Shown here one piece after another: positions 1 to 8,139 of a stretch of DNA of 49,515 bases. The number at the start of each line of letters is the position of its first letter. Within the stretch, counting starts at the first letter, position 1. A program made the position numbers and the translations under genes. A model generated the notes under the pieces. That model was not told the origin of the DNA. It saw nothing but the letters and a program-made list of their open reading frames with translations, and did not search any database. This stretch comes from Clostridia bacterium (GTDB lineage Bacteria; Bacillota; Clostridia; TANB77; RGIG9151): NCBI GenBank assembly GCA_017934955.1, contig JAGBIO010000013.1:1-49515 (forward strand), in the 5' to 3' direction.

Positions 1-403
1 GTCTCTTGAACAGCGTATTCAGGAACTGGAGGGATTGACTTCACAGCACGCTCTTAGTGATGTTGAGTTTGATTTGCTTCGTCAGTTGCTTACCATCTTC
101 AAGGATGGCATTGATGAAATGACAGTTGAACAGAAACGTGCCGCCATTCGCACCATCGTGCGCAAGGTGGTTTGGGATGGTGTCAATGCTCATGTAATCT
201 TGTTTGGTGTTCGGGATGATGAAATTGAGTATCCGGAAATTGCTGCTGTCGCATCCGATAATACCGAAGATGATGAGGAAACCGAGAAATTGGTGGACTT
301 CTCCGATGTAGATTATGAGGATGACGATATGGAGGATGAACGCCTGGGAAAAACTAATCCCCTCAGTGCATCAAAAACGCATTGGGGGGAGGATAGCAAA
401 TGA
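1..403 (+). CDS. Large serine recombinase, C-terminal end (partial)
   Basis: The open frame enters from the left window edge (frame starting at base 2) and stops at TGA 401-403, so only the last ~133 residues are seen. The segment around RQLLTIFKDGIDEMTVEQKR followed by a basic strand and an acidic tail is typical of the C-terminal region of large serine recombinases; the catalytic N-terminal domain lies outside. The stop codon falls inside the AATGA core at 399-403, where the 3' half of sigK begins. By analogy with SpoIVCA of the Bacillus skin element and its clostridial counterpart, this enzyme probably excises the element and restores sigK. The excision role is inferred from position only. 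Confidence 0.75.
   Translation, partial: SLEQRIQELEGLTSQHALSDVEFDLLRQLLTIFKDGIDEMTVEQKRAAIRTIVRKVVWDGVNAHVILFGVRDDEIEYPEIAAVASDNTEDDEETEKLVDFSDVDYEDDDMEDERLGKTNPLSASKTHWGEDSK
399..403 (+). other. Putative attachment core (AATGA) at sigK/element junction
   Basis: AATGA sits exactly where homology to sigK begins and contains the recombinase stop codon. From memory, the Bacillus subtilis skin element recombines at a 5-bp AATGA core in the same NEIL codons. The partner site lies left of the window. Confidence 0.6.
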
Positions 404-773
404 GATATTGATGTATTTACGGAGTTTGAAGAAAACGCAGAATGAGGTTTCTTTGGATGAGCAAATTGGGAGTGATAAGGATGGTAATTCGATTTCTTTA
501 ATCGATATTTTGGAGAGTGAGCAGGAGGAGACATTCGAGCAGGTAGATTTAAAAATGAGAGTGAAAGAATTGTATGGAAAAATAGAAGGAAATTTGACTC
601 CGAGAGAGAAAAAGATAATAGGGATGAGATACGGTCTTTCCGGTGCGAAGGATAAAACGCAGAAGGAAGTGGCGAAGGAGCTGAATATTTCGAGATCCTA
701 TGTTTCGAGGATTGAGAAAAAAGCTGTTGAAAAATTGCGTGCCAATATGAAAGATATTGCTAATCATTCTTAG
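399..773 (+). pseudogene. sigK: sigK 3' half (sporulation sigma-K, split gene)
   Basis: From AAT GAG ATA TTG (residues NEIL) the frame reads through NEILMYLRSLKKTQ, SLDEQIG, NSISLIDIL, then a region 4 with LTPREKKIIGMRYGL, KTQKEVAKELNISRSYVSRIEKKA. This matches the C-terminal part of the late mother-cell sigma factor SigK (regions 2.x end, 3 and 4), which recognises -35 elements through the helix-turn-helix ISRSYVSRIEK. The N-terminal half and promoter are not in the window. The same frame runs upstream into recombinase DNA, so no independent start is credible. It is a split gene whose function depends on excision rather than an ordinary pseudogene; that it is rejoined is inferred. Confidence 0.85.
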
Positions 774-935
774 GCTTTTTGCCGATATAGATTTGTTGTA
801 TCATGAAAATTACGGATGAAACACAAAAGATTGTCGAAATTATTTTTGCGGTAATCGTTTAAATCTTTGGTGGATACAAAGAATAAGAGTGCCGAAGATT
901 TATGTATGGATGTTTAAGATAAGGAGGAATAAAAA

Positions 936-1757
936 GTGGACGAACAAAAATTTATGCCGGAAGGTTGGAATTTAGACAACGTGAAGGATGAGGAAACAGA
1001 AAGAAAGATTGCTTTCTTGACAGAGGCGATGGAAAAAAACGAAACATTAGAGGGTTTGGTTACCATGGCAGATGCGGATTTTAATCTTCATGTGGATTTG
1101 GATGGGATTAAAGGGATTGTGCCGAGAATCGAAGTAAGTTCTTCGGTAGAGGCAAACGGACTTCCGAGACCGGTTGCGTCTATTACAAAGGTAAACAAGA
1201 GAGTACAGTTTAAAATTAAGGAAATCAGACGTGATGAGAATGGGGAACCTGAAGTTGTTTTATCACGAAGAGATGTAGAGAACGAGGTTCGTGAGTGGAT
1301 GTTTAACAACCTAAAAGAAGGAATGGTATTAAGCGGTATTGTTCGTAATATGGAGCAATACGGCGTATTTATAGATGTTGGCGGTGGTGTGACGGGATTA
1401 CTTCATATTGAGGATATTTCCGTTGCGAGAATTATGCATCCGAGTGAGAGATTTAAAATCGGAGATAAAATCAAAGTTATGGTGAAAAGCTTTGAGAGAG
1501 ATACCGGAAAAATCGTGTTGACACATAAGGAATTGTTGGGAACTTGGGAAGATAATATTAAAGATTTCCGTGAGGGGACGACGGTTATCGGAATTGCACG
1601 TGCGAGAGAGAAAAACGGAATTTTCGTTGAGTTAAGACCGAATCTTGTTGGCCTTGCAGATCATAAGCCGGGTGTGGAGTATGGTCAAAAGGTAAGTGTG
1701 TTTATTAAGAAGATTATTCCGGAGAAGAAAAAGATTAAATTGGTGATTGTTGGTTAA
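936..1757 (+). CDS. S1 RNA-binding domain protein (ribosomal S1-like)
   Basis: The 273-residue protein starts at GTG 936 behind an AAGGAGG site. It has a degenerate N-terminal S1-like segment (about residues 35-110), then a clear S1 OB-fold (about 122-198) with the hallmarks GMVLSGIVRNMEQYGVFIDVGGGVTGLLHIEDIS, split here as GIVRNMEQYGVFID and GLLHIEDIS, and a third weaker segment near the C-terminus. Family members bind single-stranded RNA and act in translation or RNA turnover. It is much shorter than E. coli S1 and lacks the LytB fusion seen in some Clostridia. It stands alone, with a palindromic repeat directly after its stop. The exact role is unknown. Confidence 0.75.
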   Translation: MDEQKFMPEGWNLDNVKDEETERKIAFLTEAMEKNETLEGLVTMADADFNLHVDLDGIKGIVPRIEVSSSVEANGLPRPVASITKVNKRVQFKIKEIRRDENGEPEVVLSRRDVENEVREWMFNNLKEGMVLSGIVRNMEQYGVFIDVGGGVTGLLHIEDISVARIMHPSERFKIGDKIKVMVKSFERDTGKIVLTHKELLGTWEDNIKDFREGTTVIGIARAREKNGIFVELRPNLVGLADHKPGVEYGQKVSVFIKKIIPEKKKIKLVIVG

Positions 1758-1760
1758 GGT

Positions 1761-1825
1761 GGACACAATAAATTGTGTCCGTACAGAAAGACACAAGTAT
1801 TGTAGGGACAGCATTCATGCTGTCC
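1761..1825. repeat. Palindromic repeat pair (ACACAAT type and ACAGCAT type)
   Basis: Two 20-bp palindromes occur back to back: GGACACAAT arms at 1761-1780 and GGACAGCAT arms at 1806-1825, the second preceded by TGTAGG. This is a shortened copy of the MITE-like family without recognisable outer GTTAC/GTAAC ends. Confidence 0.85.
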
Positions 1826-1905
1826 GGGGAACAGACAGTATGAAATAGATTTTAAGAAACTTTATTTAATTGGATTGTGTTTACAATTCATGTTGGAGGG
1901 TTATT

Positions 1906-2889
1906 ATGATTAATGATAATGAAGTGAAAGCGACCAAATCGCCATTTGCGATGCGGCCAAACGAAGAGAAGGTTTATGATGGAAAAGCAGGTTATTCTTC
2001 TGTAAATCAAGCTGTTTTCATGGTGGACCAGGGTTATGTGAATGAATTGCATTTTGAAATGCTTGAGATTATCAGTGATTTTGAGTTTATTACATCTCGT
2101 CAGATATATCAGCTTCTTCAATTGAAGGGGATTGAGATAAAAGATCAGAATAAGGTAAATGCACGTTTGGAGAATTTGATTAAGGCACGTGCTATTGTGA
2201 AGTATTATTTTAAGAGCGATGAAGGAAACGGCATTTATCGTATTTATTGTTTGGACAAGGCCGGTAAATATCTGTTGAATTCTCGAGAAATTCGGTGTGA
2301 TTGGGTACAGACGAATAATACAAAGCCGGTACATCTTATTAAAAAGAGATTGGCGGGAAACCAGACAATTATTGCTTATAAAATGAAGGCGAAATATTTT
2401 AAAAACTATGTGATTGATCCTGTTTTGATGGCAAAGCGTCAGAACATTCGTTTCAAAGTTTCCGGTGGCGTTGTAACGCTTAGCAAGGATGGAAGAAATA
2501 CCAATCTTATGTTTGAGGCGGTAAGACGGGAACCGGGCTGGGAAGAGAAGCTCATTACGAAGGCACAGCTTTATTCTGAGTTTTATGAGTATTACAATAT
2601 GAGAGATTCCGGATTTGACGGAGTTCCTCAATTGGTTTTCTTAGGAGAAGACGATACGCATTTGGTGGAAATTTTTAAACTTTTAGTGAAGAACGGAATT
2701 TTGTTTAAGGATTGTACGCCTTTATATACAACAGATTTGCGTCAATTGGACGAAACTCTTGAAAAATCTTTGATTTCCTTTAGTTACAACGAGACAAAAG
2801 GTAAGTATGTGATGGAGATTTATCAAAGTGACTTATTGGCACCGGTGGACGATAATGAACCGGATGACGATATTGATGTGGAAGTTTAA
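1906..2889 (+). CDS. Winged-helix protein, replication-relaxation-like
   Basis: The ATG at 1906 has GGAGGG at 1895-1900, so it is preferred over the upstream in-frame starts. The 327-residue product has an N-terminal winged-helix-like region (about residues 45-115, with ITSRQIYQLLQLKGI and ARLENLIKARAIVKYYF), then a mixed alpha/beta C-terminal region and an acidic tail (EPDDDIDVEV). This layout recalls the replication-relaxation family of plasmid and ICE proteins, but the match is by pattern only. No mobilisation genes are nearby, and the gene is flanked by core genes. A DNA-binding role is likely; anything beyond that is unknown. Confidence 0.45.
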   Translation: MINDNEVKATKSPFAMRPNEEKVYDGKAGYSSVNQAVFMVDQGYVNELHFEMLEIISDFEFITSRQIYQLLQLKGIEIKDQNKVNARLENLIKARAIVKYYFKSDEGNGIYRIYCLDKAGKYLLNSREIRCDWVQTNNTKPVHLIKKRLAGNQTIIAYKMKAKYFKNYVIDPVLMAKRQNIRFKVSGGVVTLSKDGRNTNLMFEAVRREPGWEEKLITKAQLYSEFYEYYNMRDSGFDGVPQLVFLGEDDTHLVEIFKLLVKNGILFKDCTPLYTTDLRQLDETLEKSLISFSYNETKGKYVMEIYQSDLLAPVDDNEPDDDIDVEV

Positions 2890-2977
2890 ATTTTAATGAA
2901 ATGGGCATTTAACGGGGCTGTTTGTGAGTGACGACAGTCCCGTTGATTGCAAAATATAACTTTTTTTCATGAAATAC

Positions 2978-3006
2978 TTGCATTTTTTTGTAAGAGAAGT
3001 TATAAT
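2978..3006 (+). promoter_or_regulatory. Promoter of tRNA-Arg(ACG)
   Basis: TTGCAT at 2978-2983, a 17-bp spacer, and TATAAT at 3001-3006, ending 12 bp before the tRNA 5' end. Confidence 0.75.
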
Positions 3007-3018
3007 ATATTAGTATTT

Positions 3019-3095
3019 GCGCTCATAGCTCAATTGGATAGAGCGTTTGACTACGGATCAAAAGGCTAGGGGTTCGACTCCTCTTGGGCGCGCCA
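3019..3095 (+). tRNA. tRNA-Arg (anticodon ACG)
   Basis: Full cloverleaf: acceptor GCGCTCA pairs with TGGGCGC, D stem GCTC/GAGC, anticodon stem TTTGA/TCAAA around loop CTACGGA (ACG), T arm AGGGG-TTCGACT-CCTCT, discriminator G, and CCA encoded at 3093-3095. It reads CGN arginine codons after wobble adenosine deamination. Confidence 0.95.
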
Positions 3096-3157
3096 ATTAT
3101 TATCTGATATCAATAAAGAACAGATAGAGGAATGTTTTTAAGGAGGTGCAAGGTAAG

Positions 3158-3343
3158 ATGGCAAAGTGTGAAATCTGCGAAAAAGCAGTTAATTTTGGTC
3201 TTCAAGTAAGCCATTCAAACAGAAAGTCTAACAGAGCATGGAAACCTAACGTTAAGAGTGTTCGTGCGAATGTTGACGGAACTGTTAAGACAGTAAATGT
3301 TTGTACAAAATGTCTCCGTTCGAATAAAGTGGAACGTGTTTAA
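3158..3343 (+). CDS. rpmB: 50S ribosomal protein L28
   Basis: The start is ATG 3158, with AAGGAGGT at 3140-3147; an earlier in-frame start overlaps that site and is rejected. The product is 61 residues, begins MAKCEICEK, and carries the two CxxC pairs (CEIC near the N-terminus, CTKC near the C-terminus) of zinc-containing L28, plus the conserved SHSNRKSNRAWKPN stretch. It is a component of the large ribosomal subunit. It lies just behind tRNA-Arg and is followed by a terminator, so it is probably a single-gene unit or read through from the tRNA. Confidence 0.97.
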   Translation: MAKCEICEKAVNFGLQVSHSNRKSNRAWKPNVKSVRANVDGTVKTVNVCTKCLRSNKVERV

Positions 3344-3358
3344 TTTGAAGATGGCGGA

Positions 3359-3388
3359 AGAAGTCTGAGAAGGGCTTCTTTTTTGTTT
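3359..3388 (+). terminator. Rho-independent terminator after rpmB
   Basis: Stem AGAAGTC (3359-3365) pairs with GGCTTCT (3373-3379) around a 7-nt loop and is followed by a T-rich run. Confidence 0.8.
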
Positions 3389-3397
3389 TAAATAGAA

Positions 3398-3569
3398 GTT
3401 ACCGGTCAGACTTAAATTTATAGAGAAGGTACAAACACTGTAGGGACACAATTTATTGTGTCCACGGAAAAGGTGAATATTAGAATTAGGACACAATGAA
3501 TTGTGTCCCTACGAACCGCTTTCTGACGATATTTTCCGAAAGAGATAAGATTTTAGTCTGAATAATAAC
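3398..3569. repeat. MITE-like element, complete, two ACACAAT palindromes
   Basis: The outer ends are GTTACCGGTCAGACTTAAA on the left and TTTTAGTCTGAATAATAAC on the right, in inverted orientation. Inner 20-bp palindromes lie at 3444-3463 and 3489-3508, framed by GTAGGG and CCCTAC. There is no coding capacity. Confidence 0.85.
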
Positions 3570-3610
3570 AATAGAAAAATTTTATGAAGAGATATTTATG
3601 AAGAGATATT

Positions 3611-3639
3611 TTGACAAAACAATAAAGTTACGATATAAT
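3611..3639 (+). promoter_or_regulatory. Promoter of the gene at 3699
   Basis: TTGACA at 3611-3616, 17-bp spacer, TATAAT at 3634-3639: a consensus housekeeping promoter. Confidence 0.8.
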
Positions 3640-3698
3640 AGAATAGTTGTTATGTAAATGGTTAGCTTCAAACTATTAAAGGAGGCGGAACTAAGGCT

Positions 3699-4403
3699 AT
3701 GACAATGGAGGCTGAGTTTTTTTGGAAAATTCGCGAAGTTTGTCCGATTGGAATCAAAGAGAAATTCTGTGATTCCGACTATGCTCTTTGCTATCGCGTT
3801 TTGACGGAAGTCATTCCTGCGGAGTGTGAAGAGGTGGCGATGTCGTTGCTAACGGAAATCGACCGAACTTATAAGGGGTTTTTGGAGTATGTCTCGCAGT
3901 TTGCTGTTTTTGAGGAGGAAAAGATTCGTGAGGTAAATGAAGTCAATCGATTGCGAATGAAGGAAACGCGAGAGATGAAGAAGAAAGCAGAAGAACGATA
4001 TAATAAGTTGCAGAGAAAACATGCGGAGGACATCTTCGCAGACGGAGAACCAATCGGAATTACGCTTGAGTCGTTGACTTTAGCGAAGGATGATTGCGGT
4101 AAGTATGCCGAATTTAAGGAGCTTTTTGCTTCCGTACTGTTTTATCCGTCGAGTTTTTTTATTACTTCCGCAAGACCGAATATTCGTAAAAAAACGCTGG
4201 AGAAGTTTGAGAGTATGTTTGCTCGTTATATGAGTCGTCTACGTTCCCGGTCGATTGAGGATTATCGTGAGGCGAAGGCGGAGTATGAGGCGATTAGGGT
4301 TGAAGAGCTGGAAGAGCAAATGTGCTTTTGTTGGCAGCCGGAGCATTATGCGGCTTTGAGGTTGGCGGACGGTAGGGAAGTTAAGGTATGTAAAACGGAA
4401 TAA
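3699..4403 (+). CDS. Hypothetical protein with central coiled coil
   Basis: Not recognised. The 234-residue protein has an AAAGGAGG site upstream of ATG 3699 (a second ATG follows at 3705). Residues about 75-110 are strongly charged and heptad-like (EEEKIREVNEVNRLRMKETR and following), suggesting a coiled coil. The C-terminal half has cysteines in the pattern CFCW near residue 213. No signal peptide or membrane segment is seen. It is transcribed alone from a consensus promoter between two repeat-rich gaps, and its codon use matches the surrounding chromosome. Confidence 0.7.
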   Translation: MTMEAEFFWKIREVCPIGIKEKFCDSDYALCYRVLTEVIPAECEEVAMSLLTEIDRTYKGFLEYVSQFAVFEEEKIREVNEVNRLRMKETREMKKKAEERYNKLQRKHAEDIFADGEPIGITLESLTLAKDDCGKYAEFKELFASVLFYPSSFFITSARPNIRKKTLEKFESMFARYMSRLRSRSIEDYREAKAEYEAIRVEELEEQMCFCWQPEHYAALRLADGREVKVCKTE

Positions 4404-4433
4404 CAGAACAGAAAATAGGCACATACGTGTCTA

Positions 4434-4572
4434 TTTTTTGTTGTATAGGAAAAATCAAAGATTTTGCCTATACAACAAAAAACGCTCCGCGAGGATGCAC
4501 ACTCGTGCGCAAGGAAAGTTGCTACGCAACTCGCACTCAGCGCAGGTGTTTTGCCTACGCAAAACACTTTTT
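4434..4572 (+). repeat. Structured repeat, copy A (second repeat family)
   Basis: About 139 bp, matching 17197-17334 in the same orientation. It opens with a long hairpin (T-rich arm into TTGTTGTATAGG, returning as CCTATACAACAA plus A-run), then short hairpins TCC-GCGA-GGA, GCAC-ACTC-GTGC and GTTGC-TAC-GCAAC. It ends with a 9-bp stem GTGTTTTGC/GCAAAACAC and a T run. Differences from copy B are compensatory in both outer stems. It could be a structured RNA, a double terminator or a small mobile palindromic unit. Confidence 0.8.
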
Positions 4573-4653
4573 AATTAATGAAGAGTAAATCTGCTGAATG
4601 GAAGGCAGAAATACCGTAGGATAGGCAGGATGAAATGCAGTTGTGAAGAAAGG

Positions 4654-4770
4654 CAGGACACAATGAATTGTGTCCGTACAGTAATGGCACAATCCTTGTA
4701 GGGACAGCATTTATGCTGTCCACGGAAAAGGCAGAAAGCAGGACAGCATAAATGCTGTCCGTACAGTAAG
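4654..4770. repeat. Palindromic repeat cluster (three palindromes)
   Basis: An ACACAAT-type palindrome at 4656-4675 and two ACAGCAT-type palindromes at 4702-4721 and 4741-4760. Between the last two lies the directional spacer CACGGAAAAGGCAGAAAGCA, which recurs at other copies. The rest of the 4403-4914 gap holds copy A of the second repeat family and the promoter below. Confidence 0.85.
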
Positions 4771-4820
4771 TGGCTATTATTGGGAAGAAGATATTTGATA
4801 GAAAAAATATTTTGCAAGAG

Positions 4821-4849
4821 TTGTCACCGTTGGGATTTTGTGATAATAT
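4821..4849 (+). promoter_or_regulatory. Putative promoter of the Eis-like gene
   Basis: TTGTCA at 4821-4826, 17-bp spacer, TAATAT at 4844-4849, about 65 bp before the start codon. Confidence 0.55.
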
Positions 4850-4913
4850 AGGTTTTGAAATATGAAAAGGGAATCTTTTAGGGTTCTGATGAGAAAGTCA
4901 TCAGGGAGGTTTT

Positions 4914-6134
4914 ATGCGAAAAAGTGAGTTACAAAAAAGGCTTACAATGCGAGAACTTGATAAGAGTGATGTTTCGCAATTTAATGCTTTATTAAGATAT
5001 GCGTTTCAGGTGACCAGCCGTGAGTTGATGGATGTTGGCTGGGAAGAAGACGAGATTCGGCGTTCGAAATATCCGGTTATTGAAAAGGCGAATGTATTGG
5101 GTTGGTTTGATCAAGATAAATTAGCTTCGCAGTTGGCGGTTTATCCGATGAAGGTGAATATTCACGGAGAAATTTATTCGATGGGTGGCGTGACCGGTGT
5201 TGCGACGTACCCGGAGTATGCGAATGCGGGTTTGATGCATTCTTTAATGAAGAAGAGCTTAGAGGATATGAAAGCGCGCGGACAGTCGATTTCTTTTTTA
5301 TGTCCGTATTCGATTCCGTATTACCGGAAAAAAGGTTGGGAGATTGTTTCGGATAAAATGACGTTTTCTATTAAGGATACGCAGCTTCCGAAGCGTGTGG
5401 AAGTTCCGGGAATGGTGGAACGTGTGGATCTTGAGCATGACGATATTAAAAAAATTCACGATTCTTTTGCGAAGATACGTCATGGTGCGTTGATTCGTCG
5501 ACAGTTGGAGTGGGAAGAGTATTTTCGCTGGGAAGTGGAAGATTTAATTGCGGCGGTTTATTACAGCGAGAATCATGAACCTCTTGGTTATTTGTTTTAT
5601 TGGATTGAAAATGAGATTTTTCATATTAAGGAAATGGTGTATTTGACGCAGGAAGCGCGACATGGAATTTGGAATTATATCAGTGCGCATTTTTCGATGA
5701 TTAATGAAGTGCATGGTGCGAATTATACGAATGAGCCGCTTGCGTTTTTATTGGAGGATAGTGAAATCAAAGAGGAAATTCAACCGTATATTATGGCGAG
5801 AATTGTTGATTTTGAGGCGTTTATTCGGAAATATCCATTCCAAGTGAAGTCGCCGAACAATAAGCTGACTTTCCGGATTGAAGATCCGCTTTTGGAATGG
5901 AATAACGGAAATTTTTCGATTACATGGGATGAAAATGAAAATTTGATTTTGACAAAAGAGATTATTTCGAAGCCGATTAAGTTAAATATCGGTACGCTTA
6001 CGACGATGTTGATGAGTTATAAGCGTCCAAGCTATTTAAGTCGTGTGGAGAAGGTGGAGACGGATTTTGAGACGATTAAGATATTAGAGAGGTTGATTCC
6101 GTTAGAACAAGTATATTTTTCAGATTATTTTTAG
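4914..6134 (+). CDS. Eis-like GNAT N-acetyltransferase
   Basis: The 406-residue protein starts at ATG 4914, six bases after a GGGAGG site. It has the three-part layout of Eis-type acetyltransferases: an N-terminal GNAT domain (residues ~10-150; GGVTGVATYPEYANAGLMHS around 87-106 contains the acetyl-CoA binding loop, and PYYRKKGWE follows), a second degenerate GNAT domain (~150-290), and a C-terminal SCP2-like domain (~300-406). Enzymes of this type transfer acetyl groups from acetyl-CoA to amines, including aminoglycosides in mycobacteria. The substrate here is unknown. It is a single gene with its own promoter. Confidence 0.85.
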   Translation: MRKSELQKRLTMRELDKSDVSQFNALLRYAFQVTSRELMDVGWEEDEIRRSKYPVIEKANVLGWFDQDKLASQLAVYPMKVNIHGEIYSMGGVTGVATYPEYANAGLMHSLMKKSLEDMKARGQSISFLCPYSIPYYRKKGWEIVSDKMTFSIKDTQLPKRVEVPGMVERVDLEHDDIKKIHDSFAKIRHGALIRRQLEWEEYFRWEVEDLIAAVYYSENHEPLGYLFYWIENEIFHIKEMVYLTQEARHGIWNYISAHFSMINEVHGANYTNEPLAFLLEDSEIKEEIQPYIMARIVDFEAFIRKYPFQVKSPNNKLTFRIEDPLLEWNNGNFSITWDENENLILTKEIISKPIKLNIGTLTTMLMSYKRPSYLSRVEKVETDFETIKILERLIPLEQVYFSDYF

Positions 6135-6185
6135 AATTAAAATAAAATTTTGCTAAGGGCCGGTTAGCGTTAAAGGAGCAGAAAG

Positions 6186-6890
6186 ATGAGTAATAGTAGA
6201 CTTACGATGAAGATGCTTCCTTTTAGTGAGCGCCCTTATGAGAAATTTGAGAGATGTGGAGCGAGTGCGCTTACAGAGGCGGAGCTTCTTGCAATTATTA
6301 TAAAGAACGGTACAAAAGAGGAAACAGCACTACAGCTTGCGGAGAGGGTATTAGTGAAATGTGAGAGAGAAAAGAAATTTTCTTTTGAACAAGTTTCGTT
6401 AAATTGCTTGAAGGAGATAAAGGGAATCGGGCGTGTGAAGGCGATTCAGCTGAAAGCTGTTTTTGAGTTGTCGAAACGATTTAACAGAAGCAGGGATGAG
6501 ATTATACACATAAATAATCCGAGACAAGCATATGATTATTTGATGGGAGAATTGAAGTACGAGAGACAAGAGCATATTAAGGTGTTGATGCTTGATGTGA
6601 AGTCGAATTTGATTAAAGCGGAAACCGTGGCGATTGGAAGCATCAGTGAGGTAGGGATTACGCCAAGAGAGATTTTTAAGAAGCCGGTGGAGTTTTCTGC
6701 GGCGAATATTATTTTGGCACATAATCACCCGAGTGGGGATGCGACGCCGAGTGAGGCGGATATTTCGTTTACTGAGAAAGTTGCTTTTGTGGGGAAGGTA
6801 TTGGGAATTTCCCTTGTGGACCATATTGTGGTGACGGATAACAGTTGGTGCAGTATGCGAAAAGAGGGATTATTTCCGAAGGATTTGTAG
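6186..6890 (+). CDS. radC: RadC-family JAB/MPN domain protein
   Basis: 234 residues, starting at ATG 6186 after AAAGGAG. The N-terminal half has a helix-hairpin-helix region (CLKEIKGIGRVKAIQLKAV, ~74-92). The C-terminal half has the JAB1/MPN metal motif HNHPSGDATPSEAD (H179, H181, D192) with an upstream glutamate. RadC family proteins are annotated as DNA repair proteins, but their real activity is unsettled. Its place directly upstream of mreB is the conserved Firmicutes arrangement. A palindromic repeat pair separates it from mreB. Confidence 0.95.
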   Translation: MSNSRLTMKMLPFSERPYEKFERCGASALTEAELLAIIIKNGTKEETALQLAERVLVKCEREKKFSFEQVSLNCLKEIKGIGRVKAIQLKAVFELSKRFNRSRDEIIHINNPRQAYDYLMGELKYERQEHIKVLMLDVKSNLIKAETVAIGSISEVGITPREIFKKPVEFSAANIILAHNHPSGDATPSEADISFTEKVAFVGKVLGISLVDHIVVTDNSWCSMRKEGLFPKDL

Positions 6891-6913
6891 AGTGAATTTC
6901 ATGTGGACAGTAT

Positions 6914-6975
6914 GGACAGCATGAATGCTGTCCGTACAAAGAAAAACCATTGTAGGGACACAATTTATTGTGTCC
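6914..6975. repeat. Palindromic repeat pair between radC and mreB
   Basis: ACAGCAT-type palindrome at 6914-6933 and ACACAAT-type palindrome at 6956-6975, the latter behind TGTAGG. Confidence 0.85.
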
Positions 6976-7020
6976 GTGGTTTTATCAGATACAGAGCTTG
7001 TCAGAAAGGATAGGATTGAC

Positions 7021-8040
7021 ATGAATTTTTGGATAAAAGATATCGGGATTGATTTGGGTACGGCGAATACGTTGATTAAGGTTGCGGGAGAGGATGGTAT
7101 TGCGCTTCGTGAGCCGTCGGTTGTAGCGGTAAATAAGAAGATTAAGCATGTGTTGGCGGTTGGAAATGAAGCGAAAGAGATGATTGGAAGAACGCCGGGG
7201 GCGATTATTGCGATTAGTCCTTTAAAAAGCGGTGTTATTGCGGATTTCGAAGTGACGCAGGCGATGCTTAAGTATTTTATCAAAAAGGCATGCAAGGATG
7301 GATGGCTTGGGAAACCGAGAGTGGTTATTTGCGTTCCTTCCGGTGTGACGGAAGTGGAGGAAAGAGCGGTAGAAGAGGCGGCTTTACAGGCGGGCGCGAA
7401 GGAAGCGTTTTTATTGGAGGAACCGATGGCGGCGGCGATTGGTGCGAAGCTTCCGATTGAGGATGCGTCGGGAAGTATGATTGTGGATATCGGCGGCGGA
7501 ACGAGCGAGGTTGCGGTTATTTCTTTAGGAGGAATTGTAGTTTCAAAGTCGATTCGAATTGCCGGTCAAAAGATTGATGAGGCGATTATAAATTATATTA
7601 AAAAAGAGCATAATTTAATGGTGGGAGAGAGAACGGCAGAGGAGATTAAATTGACAATTGGCGGTGCTTTCCCGCGGGAAGAAGAGAAGATGGAAATTCG
7701 TGGCCGTGATTTGGTGACGGGACTTCCGCAGAATTTGGAAATTACATCGTCTGAAATTTTAGTGGCGATGAGTGAGCCGATTTCGGCAATTGTGGATGCG
7801 ATTAAATATACGTTGGAGAAAACGCCTCCGGAATTGGCTGCGGATATTATGAATCGTGGAATTTATTTGGCCGGTGGCGGTGCGTTGATTGCAGGATTGG
7901 ATCAGTTGATTCATAAAGAGACGGGAATGCCGGTGAAGATTGCGGATAATCCGTTGGATTGTGTTGTAATGGGTGCCGGAAATGTTGTGGAAAATTTGGA
8001 TGTGCTGAAGCAGGTTTTGGTGAGTCGGCGGATGAAGTAA
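7021..8040 (+). CDS. mreB: Rod shape-determining protein MreB
   Basis: The ATG at 7021 follows GAAAGGATAGG. It is preferred to an upstream in-frame start inside the palindromic repeat, because the family begins just before the phosphate-1 loop. The 339-residue actin homologue has [13 protein letters not shown] (residues 7-19), the phosphate-2 region [15 protein letters not shown] and the adenosine region YLAGGGALI. MreB forms membrane-bound ATP-dependent filaments that guide lateral wall synthesis with MreC, MreD and PBP2, all encoded next. It could equally be the Mbl paralogue; context favours MreB. Confidence 0.95.
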   Translation: MNFWIKDIGIDLGTANTLIKVAGEDGIALREPSVVAVNKKIKHVLAVGNEAKEMIGRTPGAIIAISPLKSGVIADFEVTQAMLKYFIKKACKDGWLGKPRVVICVPSGVTEVEERAVEEAALQAGAKEAFLLEEPMAAAIGAKLPIEDASGSMIVDIGGGTSEVAVISLGGIVVSKSIRIAGQKIDEAIINYIKKEHNLMVGERTAEEIKLTIGGAFPREEEKMEIRGRDLVTGLPQNLEITSSEILVAMSEPISAIVDAIKYTLEKTPPELAADIMNRGIYLAGGGALIAGLDQLIHKETGMPVKIADNPLDCVVMGAGNVVENLDVLKQVLVSRRMK

Positions 8041-8047
8041 AGGCTGT

Positions 8048-8119
8048 GGACAGCATGAATGCTGTCCGTACGGAAGAGAGAGGCAGAGAGTAGGTGTAGG
8101 GACACAATTTATTGTGTCC
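8048..8119. repeat. Palindromic repeat pair between mreB and mreC
   Basis: ACAGCAT-type palindrome at 8048-8067 and ACACAAT-type at 8100-8119. The hairpins lie inside the presumed mre transcript and lack a T run. Confidence 0.85.
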
Positions 8120-8139
8120 AATAGAATGGAGGGGAAGAA

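Noticed and set aside
1888-2631. Long minus-strand frame opposite the winged-helix gene
   Set aside because: No ribosome site and composition typical of an antisense shadow; the plus-strand gene has a good start and sensible codons.
4434-4572. Second-family repeat as a simple gene terminator
   Set aside because: Copy A follows a plus-strand gene but copy B lies between two minus-strand genes in the same orientation, so its direction does not follow transcription.
6914-8119. Palindromes near radC, mreB and mreC as terminators
   Set aside because: The hairpins lack a T run on either side and lie inside a run of genes expected to be co-transcribed.
7759-8121. Minus-strand frames over the end of mreB
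   Set aside because: Shadows of a certain gene; they begin in palindromic repeat DNA.
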